From Ditylenchus dipsaci (taxonomy: Eukaryota > Nematoda > Chromadorea > Rhabditida > Anguinidae): 64,000 nt of DNA. The notes beneath the pieces are model-generated. The model searched no databases, had not been told where the DNA came from, and saw only the letters and a program-made list of their open reading frames with translations. Positions 10,898 to 24,700 of the stretch are shown here, piece by piece. Position 1 is the first letter of the stretch, and every line of letters begins with the position of its first letter. The translations under genes and the position numbers were made by a program. Where the stretch lies: assembly GCA_004194705.1 (NCBI GenBank), contig SADC01000049.1, forward strand, positions 1-64,000, given 5' to 3'.

Positions 10898-12799
10898 TTA
10901 ATACTCGCCTCTAGCCAACATTCTGCGCTGCTTCTTCTTGGACTCTTTCTTGGCCTTCTCGACAATAGCATCAGTGGGCTTGGCAACCACCTCTTTCTGC
11001 TCAGACAGCACCATCTCAATGTGGCAAGGAGAGGACATGAAGGCTAAAACAAAGTAACGTCACTTAATGCTGCAGCCAAAGTCATGTAACTAAATCAACT
11101 AACGGTTAATGCGACCGTGAGCACGGTAGGTACGTCGACGCATCTTGGCAGCTCGCTGCACAACGATGTGCTCAATCACCAAATGGTCAATGTCCAGACC
11201 TTTCACTTCAGCATTGCTTTCTGCATTTCTAAAAACAAAATCATGATTAAATCTTATTTGCAATCTTAGGTCAAAACTAATTAAATTTTTATCACAAATA
11301 TTGTGATAAACATTTTTGTGTTTTTTGATACAAAAAAAAGTTAAGAAGATCCCTTGATTCCGACCTGGAGAGTTCTGTGAAGTCGAGCTTCAGTTCGTTC
11401 CGGATCTTAAGTTCCTTTTCGAGCCTGAAGGTTTTATGAACTCAATCCATTGCTTGAATTTAAATAAAAAATATCAACGAGAGAAAAATGGAGTGCTCTT
11501 ATTGCTCGTTCAGAAACTCGGAGTTGGAGTTGGCGTTAGACTATTTGGAATCGTGAACACACTTTACTCCGACTCTGACGCCAACTCCAACTCCAATCGC
11601 AACGTATTCACGAAGTCGGAGTTGGAGTATCTCTGATTAGTGAAGGTCTTTTATGCCGGAAATCGGTTATTTCGCCCGTCTATGAGCTATTAATGGCTGC
11701 ATCCTTGCAACTATGAGTCTGAACAATCAAGAAGCTTGAAAAATAAAATGGTTTTGGCGAAAAACGCGCTCAACATTTAGAGATACTCCAACTCCGGCTT
11801 TGAGAACACATTGGAGTGGGAGTATTTTGCATCGTGAAAACCCCTTACTCCAAATCCGGGTTTCTGAAACAGCCATTAAAGCTGGAATTGAAAAATGACC
11901 AAAAGTCGATAGTATCTGATGGTGTTTCAAGAAATTCCCACACTTTCATAACGCCGTAAATTTTTTTGTCGAATAGCAAATTTTTGTTAACGCGGTTTGA
12001 TTTAGAAAAATTATAAAAAAAAATTTTGGTACAAAATGTCAAAAACATGATTTTGCTTGATCCCCACTGTGGTTTGAGTCCTGGTCTGTGGATGTCCTCT
12101 GGATGGGCTAGGTCAAACCACAGAGGACGGGCAATTGTCTAAATTAGTTTTATCGAGGAATACTGCACTCAAGCTGCATATTAGAATGCATACCAACGAT
12201 ATGCCTTTTAGTTGTGAAGAAGTTACTTGTGTTTAAAGATTTTGGTAAATTTCAGAAAAGCCCAGTTAAGTTACTATATTCACTCGAAAGAGAGGCTACA
12301 AAAGCTATTTCTGCGAATTTTTAAATAAAATGGCTTCATTTTTTTCCTATTTTATTAAAAAATAGGTAAACCATCAGTTAAACTGTGCTAACATTCGAAA
12401 ATGTGTGCTAGTCTTCGTGCCTGGTGTAGATGAAAAACTGATCAGTATCAGTTTCAGACTAGTAATTTATCTGGTAATTACTACAAAAAGATATGCTAAA
12501 ACTAACCTCAACAGTTGGAGCAAGAATTCAGCCGACTTGGTAGGCCATCGTCCCTGGGTGGTGCCCCAAGCTTTAGCCTGAGCCTTGCGTCCTACACAGT
12601 GGTTAAATCGGCGAAAGGGCACGATCTCCTTCTTCTCCTTGACGTTCTCCAAGAAGCGGATGGCTCGCTTGATGGGCATGTGCTTGATGGCTCGGGCAGT
12701 CTCGTGGGTGTTCTTGAAGTGGACTCGGAGATCTGACCCACGTGCCTTGCACGATTTGGTGTTGTTGTCTGGCCGTTTGCAGTAGTGCACTTTGGTCAT
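10898..12799 (-). CDS. RPL17: 60S ribosomal protein L17 (uL22)
   Basis: Three exons, read 5' to 3' as 12507-12799, 11104-11228 and 10898-11043, encode 187 residues, close to the human length of 184. The protein is a uL22-family component of the large ribosomal subunit lining the exit tunnel. Recognisable stretches are [47 protein letters not shown] and the conserved [20 protein letters not shown] block. The lysine/arginine-rich tail ends in RRMLARGEY. The frame is intact with no homopolymer problem. A TTTGCAG acceptor lies 11 nt upstream of the ATG, so a 5'-UTR intron or a trans-splice site is likely. Intron 1 is 1.28 kb and contains a dead zinc-finger copy (12160-12320) and a palindrome of GTTGGAGTTGG units (11514-11860). 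Confidence 0.95.
11514..11860. repeat. inverted repeat of GGAGTTGGAGTTGG motifs in RPL17 intron 1
   Basis: Blocks such as CGGAGTTGGAGTTGGCG, an ATTCACGA/ATCGTGAA motif and the complements ACTCCAACTCCAA appear on both sides and can pair. The motif ATCGTGAACACAC next to short GT-rich units recalls the repeat at 48736-48927. No gene lies inside. Confidence 0.4.
12160..12320 (+). pseudogene. partial duplicate of the zinc-finger exon and its downstream intron
   Basis: This segment copies 13975-14098 plus 15212-15255 of the neighbouring zinc-finger gene. It starts at ACTGCACTCAAGCTGCA and runs through ATGCCTTTTAGTTGTGAAG and the exon end. It then continues with the intron sequence AAGTTACTATATTCACTCGAAAG without the 1113-bp transposon present in the gene. 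The coding part is broken (TGTGTTTAAAG gives an in-frame stop). It lies in RPL17 intron 1, on the opposite strand to RPL17. It is the empty-site allele for the element at 14099-15211. Confidence 0.8.
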
Positions 12800-13391
12800 C
12801 TTTGCAGAGTCTGCAAATCAAAATAATTAATTGTTGACAAAAAAAATAGGTAAGCCATCAGTAAAACTGTGCTAATATTCTAATGTGGTACAACACGGCT
12901 TAGGCACCTTCAATATACAAAAGACATATTTTTCGGGGAGAGCCAGATTTTTCAGTGTTTTCAGTTTGTAAAAAAATCGAAAAAATACTTTCTACATTAA
13001 TATTGTTTGTCTAAAGCATTGAGCAATTTACTATTAATCCACTCTGAATTTCAATACAAAATTTTTTGGATTTTTTCGTCCATAAAAAGTTAGGCGTTTG
13101 CTGATAATTGAAGTATTTTTTAGAGTTACAAAAACGTAGATTAATTTGCTGTATGTTTGAATAAAACTTCATAAATCAGGCGAAAAACCTCCAAACCATA
13201 AGCAAAATCATCTTCCATCAAAATATAGAAAAATTTTAGATGTCCCAATGTTGGTACTGTATATGAGAATAAATCCCAAAAGGAAGTGATTTTCAGGCAA
13301 ATTTAAACTATAATAAATTTTTAGTCAATACACCATCGGAAATGTTTACAAAATCTGATGTAAATGTAAACATATTTTTGAGTGCCTCAAA

Positions 13392-16300
13392 ATGGCCAAT
13401 TTTCTAGTCAAAAAAGTGAATTGTCCAGTTTGTCTATTTTGCTTTGACTCACCAGAACATTTGGCCGCGCATTTACAAGAAAGAGCGGCAGCTAAGGATG
13501 GCTTGCATGAGAAGTATTTTATTTCAAACTCAGCTTGCTTAATAATTCCAGGGACAAGTCTATCTGATATTGCGACTGGACAGACGAAGGGAATTAAAGT
13601 ATCACTAACACATCACGTATTTAAAAAAAATATTAAATTTTATTTCTAGCTCAGGAGACACCAGTGCAATCAGTGTAAAAAGGCCTTTGTCAGACCATCT
13701 GAGCTGTTTAGACATTACCTCACACATACAGGTATTGTTGTTTGTAATTTGTTCCGCATTTGCGAAAATAAAATTTGGCAGTAAAAGATTAACTCAAAGT
13801 ATAAGTAGTGCATTTGCTAACAAAACAACTTTCAGGTGAAAAGAGCTTCAAATGCAAGCAGTGTAACCGCTCGTTCCTATTAAAACACCATCTGGAAGAT
13901 CACGCCAAAACTCACAAACCAGCTTCCCATGCGGAAAAGATCCAATGCAGCGTGTGTGGGAAAAATTTCTTGTCCAATTCTGCACTCAAGCTGCACATTA
14001 GAATGCATACCAATGAGATGCCTTTTAGTTGTGAAGAAGTTACTTGTGCTGAAAGATTCAGGTAACTTTCAAAAAAAAAGTCCAGCTAAGTTACTATACA
14101 GGGTGTGTCAAGAAATTTGATACACTTTGAGAGGACATACCGTATTCCCTCTAATAAGCGCCCCGGGGCGCTTATTTTTCAAACCCCTAAAAATTTTGAA
14201 ATTGTCAATCAGAAATGGCCTTAACTCCAAAATTTTAGTCAAAAAATAGGGGGGGGGCGCTTATTGGAGCGGGGCGCTTATTAGAGGAAATACGGTAACT
14301 TTTTTCTAAGTCAAATCCCGGAAATCTGTAAGCACCACTGGACTCAGAAAAAATATACAATTTTTCGGTATATAAAATGAAAAACACAATATGAAAAACA
14401 CACACGTTCGGTCCTGGTCTATGGATGGCATCTGGATGGGTAAGACCCAAACCACAGGGAGTACCAAGCGAAAATTGTGTTTTTCACATTATACAGTCGA
14501 GTCTCTATATAGCATCCACCCCAAAAGTTCGTTCCACCTCGGGTCCGACACTTTTTTAGCTCAATTTCTGAAGTATTTTGCCAAAACTGATTCGTCAGTC
14601 TAGTCGGAAATATCGCAGGGATTCCGATTGTGCCGATCGTTTCTCAGAAACATGGCAATTTTGCCATTTAGACCCGCAAACCTCTATATAGCATCGCCTT
14701 AAATCTCAAAAAGGCGATGCTATATAGAGGTTTGCGGGTCTAAATGGCAAAATTGCCATGTTTCTGAGAAACGATCGGCAAAATCGGAATCCCTGCGATA
14801 TTTCCGACTAGACTGACGAATCAGTTTTGGCAAAATACTTTAGAAATTGAGCTAAAAAAAGTGTCGGACCCGAGGTGGGAACGAACTTTTGGGGTGGATG
14901 CTATATAGAGACTCGACTGTATACCAAAAAAGTTCTATTCTTATAGAAGGCCATGGCCTTCTATTTTTTGACCTCAAAATTTTTTTTGGCTTGTTTTAAA
15001 AGTGCAATAAAATGTGATTCACCCACCCCCCCCTAGTTTTGGGTCTAAAGGGGCCCTTCTATTAGAGACTGGCCTTCTAATAGAGACTGGTCTTCTATTA
15101 GAATGAATAAAATATTTTTTCTGATTCGAGTGGTGCTTACAGATTTCCGGAATTCAATCTCGAAAAAAGTTATGTCCTTTCAAAGTGTATCAAATTTCTT
15201 GACACACCCTGTATTCATTTGAAAGAAAGGGAGAAAATGGCTACAAAATATATTTCCAAAAATGGTAAAAGTGGCGCTAGTAAAGAATACCTCCCCCGCT
15301 TAAAATGTGACCCTCCTAAAATCGCTGTAACTACCCTTTAAAACAACAAGTTTTGGCTTAGCCCTTAGGCTTAGGGTAGGCCAGCGTACGGGAGTTGTGA
15401 CTGATAGATGTCTTACGTACTTTTTCCGGGGCCTTAAACATATATTAGGGTACTCATTGCTTAAGTTTTAAAAGAAAAAATTTTGGGAGGGGGGGGTGTA
15501 TTCTATACTAGGGTCGTAAAAGTCACGAGAAAATGTGTGCCACGAGAGGGAATCGAACCCAGACCACTTTAAACGCGTTTCACTGATTTACCATTGATTT
15601 AACGAGGCTGCACTTTGTTTTTCATTGCTCATTCCTGGCAGGGCGTCCAACCAACCTCCTTATAACATTAACTAGATTTTATTGGAAGCCACTTTAATTT
15701 GTTGTAAAGGGATTCTAAATGAAAATTCGCAGGACTAAAAAGATGATGTATGCCCACCTACGCAATGCACACCTTAACCCATTAAAAGAACCCTCGACGA
15801 AGCAAAATTTTGCCAAAACATCTACTTCTACCTGTCATGGCGTGCTACACAGCCTCAACTCAATCACCCAAATTGAGCGTTCCACATTAAAAGCTTCTGC
15901 TAATTCAGCTTTTACGCTTGTTTCCCAAGCCTTGCAAAACACAACATTAGACGACCGCTTGGATGCTGACAGTCTGGTAAATTGTTTTTATGATCGCATG
16001 TTCGGTTGGAACTTGTTCATACACTGTCTGATTCTAGATACAAACACAGCAGTTTATATCACGAGAAATGGTGGTCATTCGAGTGCAATTGAGAAGTGGA
16101 TCAGTGGTTGCTGGATCATCCAACAGGTCTGATTACTTTTTGAGAATGACTTTTCGGTAGAGCTTTCAAACGTCCTTAATCATAAACATTTGGCTTAAAT
16201 CTTGTGAATTCTTTTTGAAAACGAAGCACTTTTTAAATTTTTCGAGATTTCACTTCAGAATCTTTATTCTCGATGTTCCACATTCAATAAGCACTGGGTG

Positions 16301-18753
16301 GACTTTTTCTGGTTTGTAATTTATTTTAATTTTTCGAGTCGAGAACCCCCATTCAGGGTAGGACTTTACTTCACAGTTTTACCCATTATGAAATTTCATA
16401 GGTTTAGAAATGAGGTTTAGTAACAGTAATGAAGAGATCGTTAGAAAAAAATTTAGCGGCTTTAGTAGAGATTCCGGTGTTTTTTTTTTTGCCTTTGTCC
16501 CCTCTGTTCATTTTTTTCTATGACTTATAGTATTTATTGCCTGCGCATAGTGTTATAGTGTTTATATATATACTTTTTCCGGTGTTGTTATGCATGAGAC
16601 TAAAAAAAGACAAAAGTCAAAAATGAAATTTGTGTAAAAAATTAACAAGGCGACCAAGGTAAAAACACCGGCTTCACGGTAGAGATGGCGAATGGGGTGC
16701 GGGCGGATAACGGGACGGGATTTTCGGCCAAAATAAAAACGGGAACGGGAACGGGATTTTGAGTTTGAAAAAACGGGATCCCGGCGGGATCCCGCCCGAA
16801 AAACGGGATTTTTCTTTTATCGTTAATTTCACAGTAAAAGTGGCCCCAGCGCTTCAAAGGGATGTTTTTTATTGAAATTTTCTCACATACATCGATGCAA
16901 AATAATTTCAATAACAATAATTCAACTGCGTTAAGACTCTGTTCAAAAAGATTAAAATTTCTGCCTCGCTGATTTTAAGATTACTCCGGTTCTACTGGTG
17001 TTGCCGGTGCAGAAGACATTTTGGTTCCCCCCTGTCGTTTTTTTTCATGAAAACAGCTTGGTCACCCCTGTTGCTAAAAAATAATAAAATATTTCTTCTA
17101 TTTGAATTTTTTTGTTTTCTCGAAATGGTTTGTTTTCCAGAAAATTTCAAAACTCTGGTTGGATTATATTTTAGGGGAGGGGAGGTGCGGTCATAGGGGT
17201 AATTACTCCCTTGACCGAAAAAATAGGCAAAATTAGGCAAATTAACCAACCCCCCCCCTCCCTCGATAAAGTTGATGTTGCGGCACTGCATAGAAAGAAA
17301 AAAGTTATGGTTATTTAACGCTAAAATTTTAGTGAATTTTGAGTAGCGGTTTCAAAAATGTCCAATTAGGTGCCATCCTACCCTTCCGACATACTATTTT
17401 GTGGCTGGGTCAAACCTTCGCAAGCTACCCAATTTTCTGATTCAATTTTGGTGTGATAACTTTTCTATCTGATTCTGACTGAAAAAAATTGCCATCACAT
17501 TTTGAGCAGTAAACAAAATGTGTAGAGGTTGACGCGATATAGAACTAAGTACTTATCAATTTGGGTGATTTCCCTTTACTTTGATGGTCATTCGCATTCA
17601 ATTGCCAAATTCAAGCCATTTGCTAACAGTAAAACAGTGCTGCAAATGGTTGCAATCCATTGCACAATGATTTTTAGCCTAGAAGCCAGTGAACTTGCTT
17701 AAAAGTAGAGTGAAAAAATAAAGGAAGTCACAAACATAGCAAACAAGGAATAATCGAATTCACGAAATTTCTGCAAAAAATGAGAATTCACAAAAAAATT
17801 CTCTCGAAATTGCTTTTTTAGGACAAAATTTTCCTGAAAATGACTAGCGGGATTAGACAAAAAACGGGAACGGGCCGGGATTTTCGAAAAAAACGGGCGG
17901 GATAACGGACGGGATTTTGGGCCAAAATCGAGGCGGGCGGGACGGGATCCCGTACGGGATCCCGTCCCGTCGCCATCTCTACTTCACGGCCCGTCAAAAT
18001 TTCAATTTCTTAGCACTTTAAAGCCAACAGAACGCCAAGATTTTCAAGTACTTTTCAAGTATTTTTGGCGCGATTCGAGTTTTTTTTCCTTTTTTTTGGT
18101 ATGAATTTACGTTTTTTTTTAAATTCGTATCGAGAAAAGCATGCAAGATAATAACACGAAGATTTACTGAAACGCTTCTTCACTACAGCCAAAATTTTCT
18201 ATTGGGGAGACCAAAGAAAACATGGTTAATTTTATTTTTGCAAGAAGAGTGTCTAAATCTATAAGAAACAATAAATGTTTTCGAAATTTCATGGCCAACT
18301 GACTCTTACATGGATATTTTTTTTAGCAACCTTGTTATCAACATCGTGCTAGATCCTATATCCCTCAGCCAGTTAGCAGTACAAGGACATCTCATGCACA
18401 TTCCACTGAAAAAGCTATCGCTGCAGCTGAACCTCATGCTTTCTCTAGACCCAGGAGCTGTTTTAAATCGCCTCAAAATGCAGTCGAGCAATATCAATTC
18501 TAGTGGGTCAGCACAGACTTGCTTCACTTCAGTGGTCTATCCCACGGTGCAACATGTGCTCACCCAACCTCCACTCCCCTTTTCTATCATTTCAGTGAGA
18601 AAAGAGGATGAAGTCAAAATATTGAAGAGCCATATGCCCTCTTTTCTGATAGAATGCTTTTTGGCCCCTACTCAAAATGGCTCAGGAGCAAAACAGCATT
18701 ATGACCCACAAAGTCGACAAAGTTGTCTGCCTATGCTATATAGTGAATTGTAA
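13392..18753 (+). CDS. C2H2 zinc-finger protein
   Basis: Supported exons: 13392-13598, 13650-13731, 13836-14061 and 15733-15976, with matching phases. A likely terminal exon runs from about 18329 to 18753. After a partial Cys-rich N-terminus (NCPVCLFCFDS) come four classical fingers: HQCNQC with HYLTH, FKCKQC with HAKTH, IQCSVC with HIRMH, and a TFIIIA-like C-x4-C finger (SCEEVTC) completed across the 1.7-kb intron by RTKKMMYAHLRNAH. This argues for DNA or RNA binding; the target is unknown. The start ATG at 13392 is the first in frame. The terminal exon is ambiguous. The long frame (ending MLYSEL, with AATAAA at about 18790) needs phase 2, while the donor at 15977 gives phase 0, which would instead read QPCYQHRARSYIPQ and stop after about 60 codons. 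A missing exon or lost base is possible. I do not recognise an orthologue. Confidence 0.7.
14138..14297. mobile_element. TACCGTA-family hairpin MITE
   Basis: The ends are TACCGTATTCCCTCTAATAA and the complement (TTATTAGAGGAAATACGGTA). The arms continue with GCGCCCC/GGGGCGC pairs. Members of the same family occur at 31520-31777, 43229-43373, 51229-51371 and 52529-52767. All start and end with TA, suggesting a TA target duplication. Confidence 0.65.
14494..14919. mobile_element. pogo/Tigger-like MITE nested in 14099-15211
   Basis: The ends are CAGTCGAGTCTCTATATAGC and the complement, flanked by TA on both sides. The arms pair over nearly the whole length (CCCAAAAGTTCGTTCC and complement, GGTCCGACACTTTTTTAGCT and complement). 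The closely related copy at 36849-37278 shares the GTTCGTTCCCACC and GGGTCCGACACTTTTT blocks. Relatives also lie at 29650-29960 and 38917-39331. No coding content. Confidence 0.75.
15272..15516. mobile_element. GGCGCTAGTAG-family element, copy 1
   Basis: The ends are TGGCGCTAGTAAAGAATACC and a degenerate complement (GTATTCTATACTAGGGTC). The interior carries the family signature AAACAACAAG, TTAGGCTTAGGGTAGGCC, GAGTTGTGACTGA and TTTTTCCGGGGCC. Other copies are at 49702-49951 and 50077-50300, with a partial one at the right edge of the window (63890 onward). Confidence 0.6.
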
Positions 18754-21700
18754 ATATTGTAATTATGGTAATACGTGTAAAATTAAACAATAAATTTCGT
18801 TAGATTGCATGCGCTTCATGGTTACTCAAGTAATAAGAAATTGAAGATTCTAAAAGCGCTCTAAAAGCAAAATTTACAATTATAACTGATCCAAACCGAA
18901 CTCGGGGTTCGAATCGGTTCGTTTTACAGTATTTTCAAATATAGTCCAAACTGACTACCCAATGTCGAGTTTTAAAGAAAATGTCAGAGTCTTAAGCTAC
19001 ATTCACAATGGGTGTTAACCTGAGTGTCTACCCAAGTGTCTTTTTTAGCTGGAACTGTTTCTCTATAAAAAAGTCAGTCAGTAGTCTTATAGCTAAAATA
19101 CAGGGCTGAGCTATTGATAAGCTCCATAAAATTAGAAATATATAATTTTTATAAAAATAAGATTGAAAATGAGCAAAGGCACGTGCGCAATGAGTGTCGA
19201 CCTGAGTGTGAGATTGAGGATGTTTTTAACCCGGGAAGAGCTGTCTTAATTGAAACTTTTTAACTATTGGTACCATTTGGTAGCTAAGATTCAGAGCTTC
19301 AAAATCAGCTATTGACAAGGAACATCTGATAAAAAATGGTTAAAGATTAGGGTTCGTAATCGTCCTTTTTAAAAAGATTTGTCCATTTTTGGCACTTTTT
19401 TTTTAAGTTAGATTTTGAAGTTTTTAGTCAAAATCTTTTTTTTTCGCTCCAAAATAGCAATAAGCACTGAAAAAATTACCCTATTTCTTCAAAAATAGTC
19501 AAAATGTTCTTTTTTACCCAAATTTCCTTTTTTCGAAAATTTTCATTACGAACCCTGGTAAAGATGCTTAGGCTCGCACTCAGGTCGACACTCGGTCAAG
19601 TGCTAAAAATATAACAATGGATTCTTGACGATTACATCTGAAAATTACTTGATTGAATTTATATATTTGCTTGGATAAATACTTTTTTACAAAAAGTCAT
19701 CGACATTTACGAAAACATGATTTTCAGATTTGAAGAGAACTTTTTAAAGAGAAGAAGTTATTCTTGTCTATTTTTTACAATAGCGGGCAATAAGGTGAGC
19801 TACAGTGTTATCTGCACAAACTCTTTCATGTTTTCCAAACCTATGATAATGTAGTCATCGCTAAGCGAATCGTGAATTCATGCCATAAATTTAATCATCC
19901 AAGAGTTTGGTTGTCTCAAAACGAATGCTTTCAAATAGTTTCTTATTCCCGGCCTTTGCATCTCTGGCACTACCCTTTTCTCGCCAGCCTCTACAGACAT
20001 ATGCATGCATGTAAAGCCAGCAAACGAAAGAAGGCTAGTGAACAAAACACCTTTGTTTGCTCTTAGCATTCCATCCCCCACCATCTTTTTCCCCTTTTGC
20101 CCTATAATACCCCCTTTAATTTTCGAAACCAAAAGAGAATTTGGCTTGACATACTTTTTTTATCATTTAGATGTTCCCTCACCACATCAGCAGTTGAGCA
20201 GCAAAAAGGAAATAATCTTATTGTTTCATCCATTCGCCAAAATGCGTTTATCTAGTCTGCTGTTGGCACTTTTTGTGCTGGCAACTTTTTCTCCATCGTC
20301 GGAACTGACAGAGAAACGGGGAATTGTTGGAGTGGATAAGCAGGAAAAACGGTTGCTGGAATTCTCAACCTAAAGACTACTAATGACACGACAGCAGATT
20401 CGTAAGTCCATATTTGTGTTCATAAGAATACCTTGTGGGTTGAAAAAACCCCAGGTAAAGATTCGACAGATAGCATATTTCAATGTGTGTGTATTGTTTG
20501 ACTCCCTAGAAGTCAACTTTGCAAAAAGTCAACTTCTTTGTGGATATACTATATCCGATATAGTCGATTCTCTGTGTAGTGCACAATCCTATCACATCAA
20601 ATTCACCTAGGCCTGACATGTGATTTGATTAATGTGATCATAGGCGTACACAGGATTGCAAAAATTTATCTGACGGGGGCGGGGGGGGGGATGGGGAATC
20701 CTGATGGAGGGCTATAGCCCGGCTAAGGTCCCCACCCTGGGTCACCAATGAATGTGATTCATTGTAGTTCCAAAATCCTAAGGATTTCGATTTCACAGGT
20801 CTTATAATTTTGCTATGAAGACCCACGGAATTCTATATTGGTTACATACCGGACAGCCAAACAACTCGAAACTTAACCAATAAAGTCAAAAAAATGATAA
20901 AACAGAACATAACAGGCAAAAACGAGTGAAGTATCCAAAGTTGACTACCAGGGAGGTCAACAACTATACTCACAATTAACAGAAACTGTGTAAAAATTTG
21001 AAACATGAAAATAAATAATTTTCGATACTTTAGTAATGTCACGAAAGCACCTCTTATTGAACCAGAAGCATCTCAAAAAGAAGAAAAGAAAGAATCTTTA
21101 GCCATATTCTTTATCCTTCTGATCATTGTGTTGTCCATCTTGCTTGTCCATGTGCTTATCATTACGGAGTTTCACTACATGCCAGAGAGCTTGGCAATTG
21201 TGTTGCTTGGAGCCCTGATTGGTCTCGGCTTGTCCTACAGCAAATGGGACTGGAGAGAGGTGGAGACACTTAATCCAAATTTTTTTTTCTTAGTGATTCT
21301 TCCGCCTATAATATTTGAAAGTGGATACAATTTGCACAAGGGAAATTTTTTGTAAGTTGAAATTTGTACAATTTTCTTGTAAAACCAGGCTGTTTTAGTG
21401 CAAACATAATTCCAATTTTGATGTTCTCAATTGTTGGGACGGCGGTAGGATCAAATTTTCGGATAAATTTTTAATTTAACGCATTTATTTCAGATATCCG
21501 CTTTTGTAATGGGGTTTTCGTTGTATGTGCTTGGTCAGGTAAGTCATTGATTTTGAAATTGCTTTTGAATTATCAAATTTATATTTTTAGGCGGGTCTAA
21601 TCTACCATCTTAGCGCCATAGAGTCGTTTGCCTTCGGAAGCATGATTTCCGCAGTTGATCCTGTCATCACATTAGCCATATTTCAAGCTCTAAAGGTATG

Positions 21701-24700
21701 TGTCACGTTCTTTGAGGAAAATATTTTTCCGACTTTTTGCATTACCACTGGTGATTCACCAGCAACTTTTCAAGTATATAACCACTGTGTAATTTGGTCT
21801 GAGTCTAAAAGTCTGAAGAAAAACAAATATTCTGATTGATTCTTTTATAACTTACCAGGTGACAAATTTAGGTTGATGTCCAACTATATATGCTTGCCTT
21901 TGGAGAGTCTATGTTAAATGGTAGGTGGCAAAGAAGTCAAATTGAATATTTGTAAATTTCTTAGACGCCGTTGCCATCGTACTCGCCTCTACAGCTATGG
22001 AGATGAACAACCCGGCAGTGGCTAATCTAGGTCTACAAATTTCAGATTAATAAAATATGCAATTTGTTTATTACCACTAGTTACAGGTTCTCTGGACACC
22101 CTTCAATATGCCTTTGTCCGTTTTCTGGTGATGTTCTTTGTTTCTGCTGCCCTTGGGAGTTTTATTGGTTCATTTCGGCCTTGGTACGTGCATTTAAGTC
22201 GGATCTCTCTTATTCGAATGTCATTTAGCTATTCAAACATGTTGACTTGAGAAGGACGCCTAGCTTGGAGCTGGCTTTGCTGCTAGTTTTGCTTATCTTC
22301 CCTATGGTTTGGCTGAGGCAATAAGTCTATCTGGTATAATGGCTATTCTCTTCTGTGCCATCACAATGTCCCAATACACTCACTTCAATATTTCGCCTAT
22401 TACTCAAATTACTATGCGGCAGACTTTTAGGACTATCTCTTTTGTTGCAGGTCAGTTTCAAGAGCATATTGTTAGACACAGTGACATTTCCTAAATTCAA
22501 ATTGTCCTCTTTCGCCTATCACGTACTCTTTTGAGTGATTAGAAAAAATTGAAGTGATCAAAGGAGACAGTGGCATACCGAAGAGTACTGCCCCGCCAAT
22601 TCGAAGATCGGAAACGCCGAAAAGTTGTGTTACTTTGACTATACCTCGTTTCGATAATGCTTTTTGCCCAAAACCGAATACTTATTAATATTTTTATTTT
22701 TTTCAGAAACCTGCACTTTCGCTTACTTGGGTCTTGCCTTGTTTACCATCAAACTGGTCTTTCATCCTGTGTTCCTGGTGTGGGGTATAATCTTGCTGTT
22801 TGCAAGTCGAGCAGCTAGCATTTTCCCACTCTCTTACTTAGTCAACAAGTGCAGACGGGTGCAAATTTCACTGAAGAACCAGATAATTATGTGGTTTAGT
22901 GGAATGAGGGGTGCTGTAGCCTTTGCCTTGGCTTTGCACATGTGTCAGAATGTCATGTCGGAAGAGACTAAGGGAGTTATTCTGACATCTACTCTGTTTA
23001 TTGTGCTCTTCACTATTGTCTTCATGGGTGGTACTGCTCTGCCAATGATTAAGGTAAATAAATTGAGCTAGGCATCATTTACATAAATGCACACTACAGT
23101 CAAACCTCGGTTATACATCACTACGCGGACCAGACTTAGAGTGTCGGATAGCCGATTTTTGACTGTACTAAAAATTTTAATTTTTTTCACAAAAATCATA
23201 ATATGGCTTAATCAAAATTTTCAACTGCCAAAAAATTGTGTTTATATTTTCTCGGAATCACACAATCAATTCCAGGTACTCTCAGAACTATTTCCCGAAG
23301 AGCCTAGCTCCAAAGTTCACAAGAAGAGGAAGTCACGCCGGAGTAGACGCAAAACTCTGGCATCCAGACGCAAGAACTCCCCTGTGATACTCAGCAAGAC
23401 CCAGGAGATGGTGCTGTTCGACAATTCCGAGCACTTCACAGAGTGTGAAGAGAGTGATGGAAGCCGGAGGAGAACGATGCCCGAGAGAAAAAACATCTTC
23501 ACTGCTCTCAACGAATCGGTGGTCAGACCTTTCTTTGTCAGGAAGTTTACACAGCAGGTTGGCTTTTTTTGCCTCTTAATAGTCTAAACCAGTATTCGTT
23601 TTGCAGGAAAAACAAGAAAACAAGCAGAAACTTCGGCACATAGCCTTTGAAGCCATGAAAAGCAACAACCCTAATGCTGGCAATGAGTCAAGTAGCGAAG
23701 CTGAAGAAGTGTTTTTCCAATCAGCAAACAACTCTGTTAGTGAAAGTCATTCCACCCCACTACTACCGGTCTGAAGGCTTTTCAACTTAATTTTTGTGTT
23801 TGATAATAATTGAATAATGTCTTTTGTGCCCGAAACTGTGATTTTATTTCCCTCTATGATGGGTCGATAACCAACAAAAGCTTACAAAAATATAACTTTT
23901 GTATAAATCAAGTTCAGAACTTTCTAGTGCTTTATAATTGCTCTTGGGCTATAAGACTTTTCGTTTAGTAAATTTTTTAAAAGTTAAACTCGTTATCTTT
24001 AAGATCGTATTGATTTGAGTTAACTAATTCTCCAAGTAACTTTTTGGGACGTAATTGTTTTGCCAATGAAACTTTTGCCGATGGCATCTTTTTGCCAATG
24101 AAAGATGACAAGTCTAAGGCCATTTCTGAGCCGTTCTCATTTTTTATTTTTAAGATAGACCACAGGATTAGCCACTCTAAAATTATGTTGTAGCCCATCA
24201 AAAATATTTGAAAGTTGTTTTAATTTGTAACCTCTTATTATTAACACGTTTCATTGGCAAAAGCGTCCGGCAAATTATTACTCACTTTGTAGCTCATCTC
24301 ACTGGCTACAAAATGAGTGGAAATTTGCCTGACAAAGAAATAACAATATTTGAGAAAAGAAGCTATTAGCGAAAGAATACTATTGGCGAAGTAATTTCAT
24401 TGGCAAAATTATTACGCCCTACTTTTTTAGATAGATCGCATAGCTTTACGGCAGAAGTTTCGCTCTTTTTTTTGCATTTATTCGTTGAATAATTTCTCAC
24501 CTTTTAGTGTTAATTTTTAATGGACTTCTTTCTAATCTTTTTTTAAAAAGTAGTCCTTGGCGTAGATGGATAACCTTCTATAACAGCGACAATCAAACTC
24601 TCGACTAATTTTCGTCCTACGCTAGTAGTAGATCAGGGCCCTGTATGGTGACCAAACAAGCTTACTGAAAATTTCGGGTGCGAGTTACTATAATGTAGAT

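Larger units (their letters stand above)
14099..15211. mobile_element. 1113-bp TA-flanked DNA element in the zinc-finger intron
   Basis: The inverted ends are CAGGGTGTGTCAAGAAATTT at 14099 and its complement ending at 15211, each flanked by a TA (14097-14098 and 15212-15213). The unoccupied site is preserved in the duplicate at 12160-12320, which reads ACTATATTCA straight through, proving insertion at a single TA. TA targets and CAGGG ends suit Tc1/mariner. No transposase frame is visible, so it is non-autonomous. Two other hairpins (14138-14297 and 14494-14919) are nested inside. Confidence 0.8.
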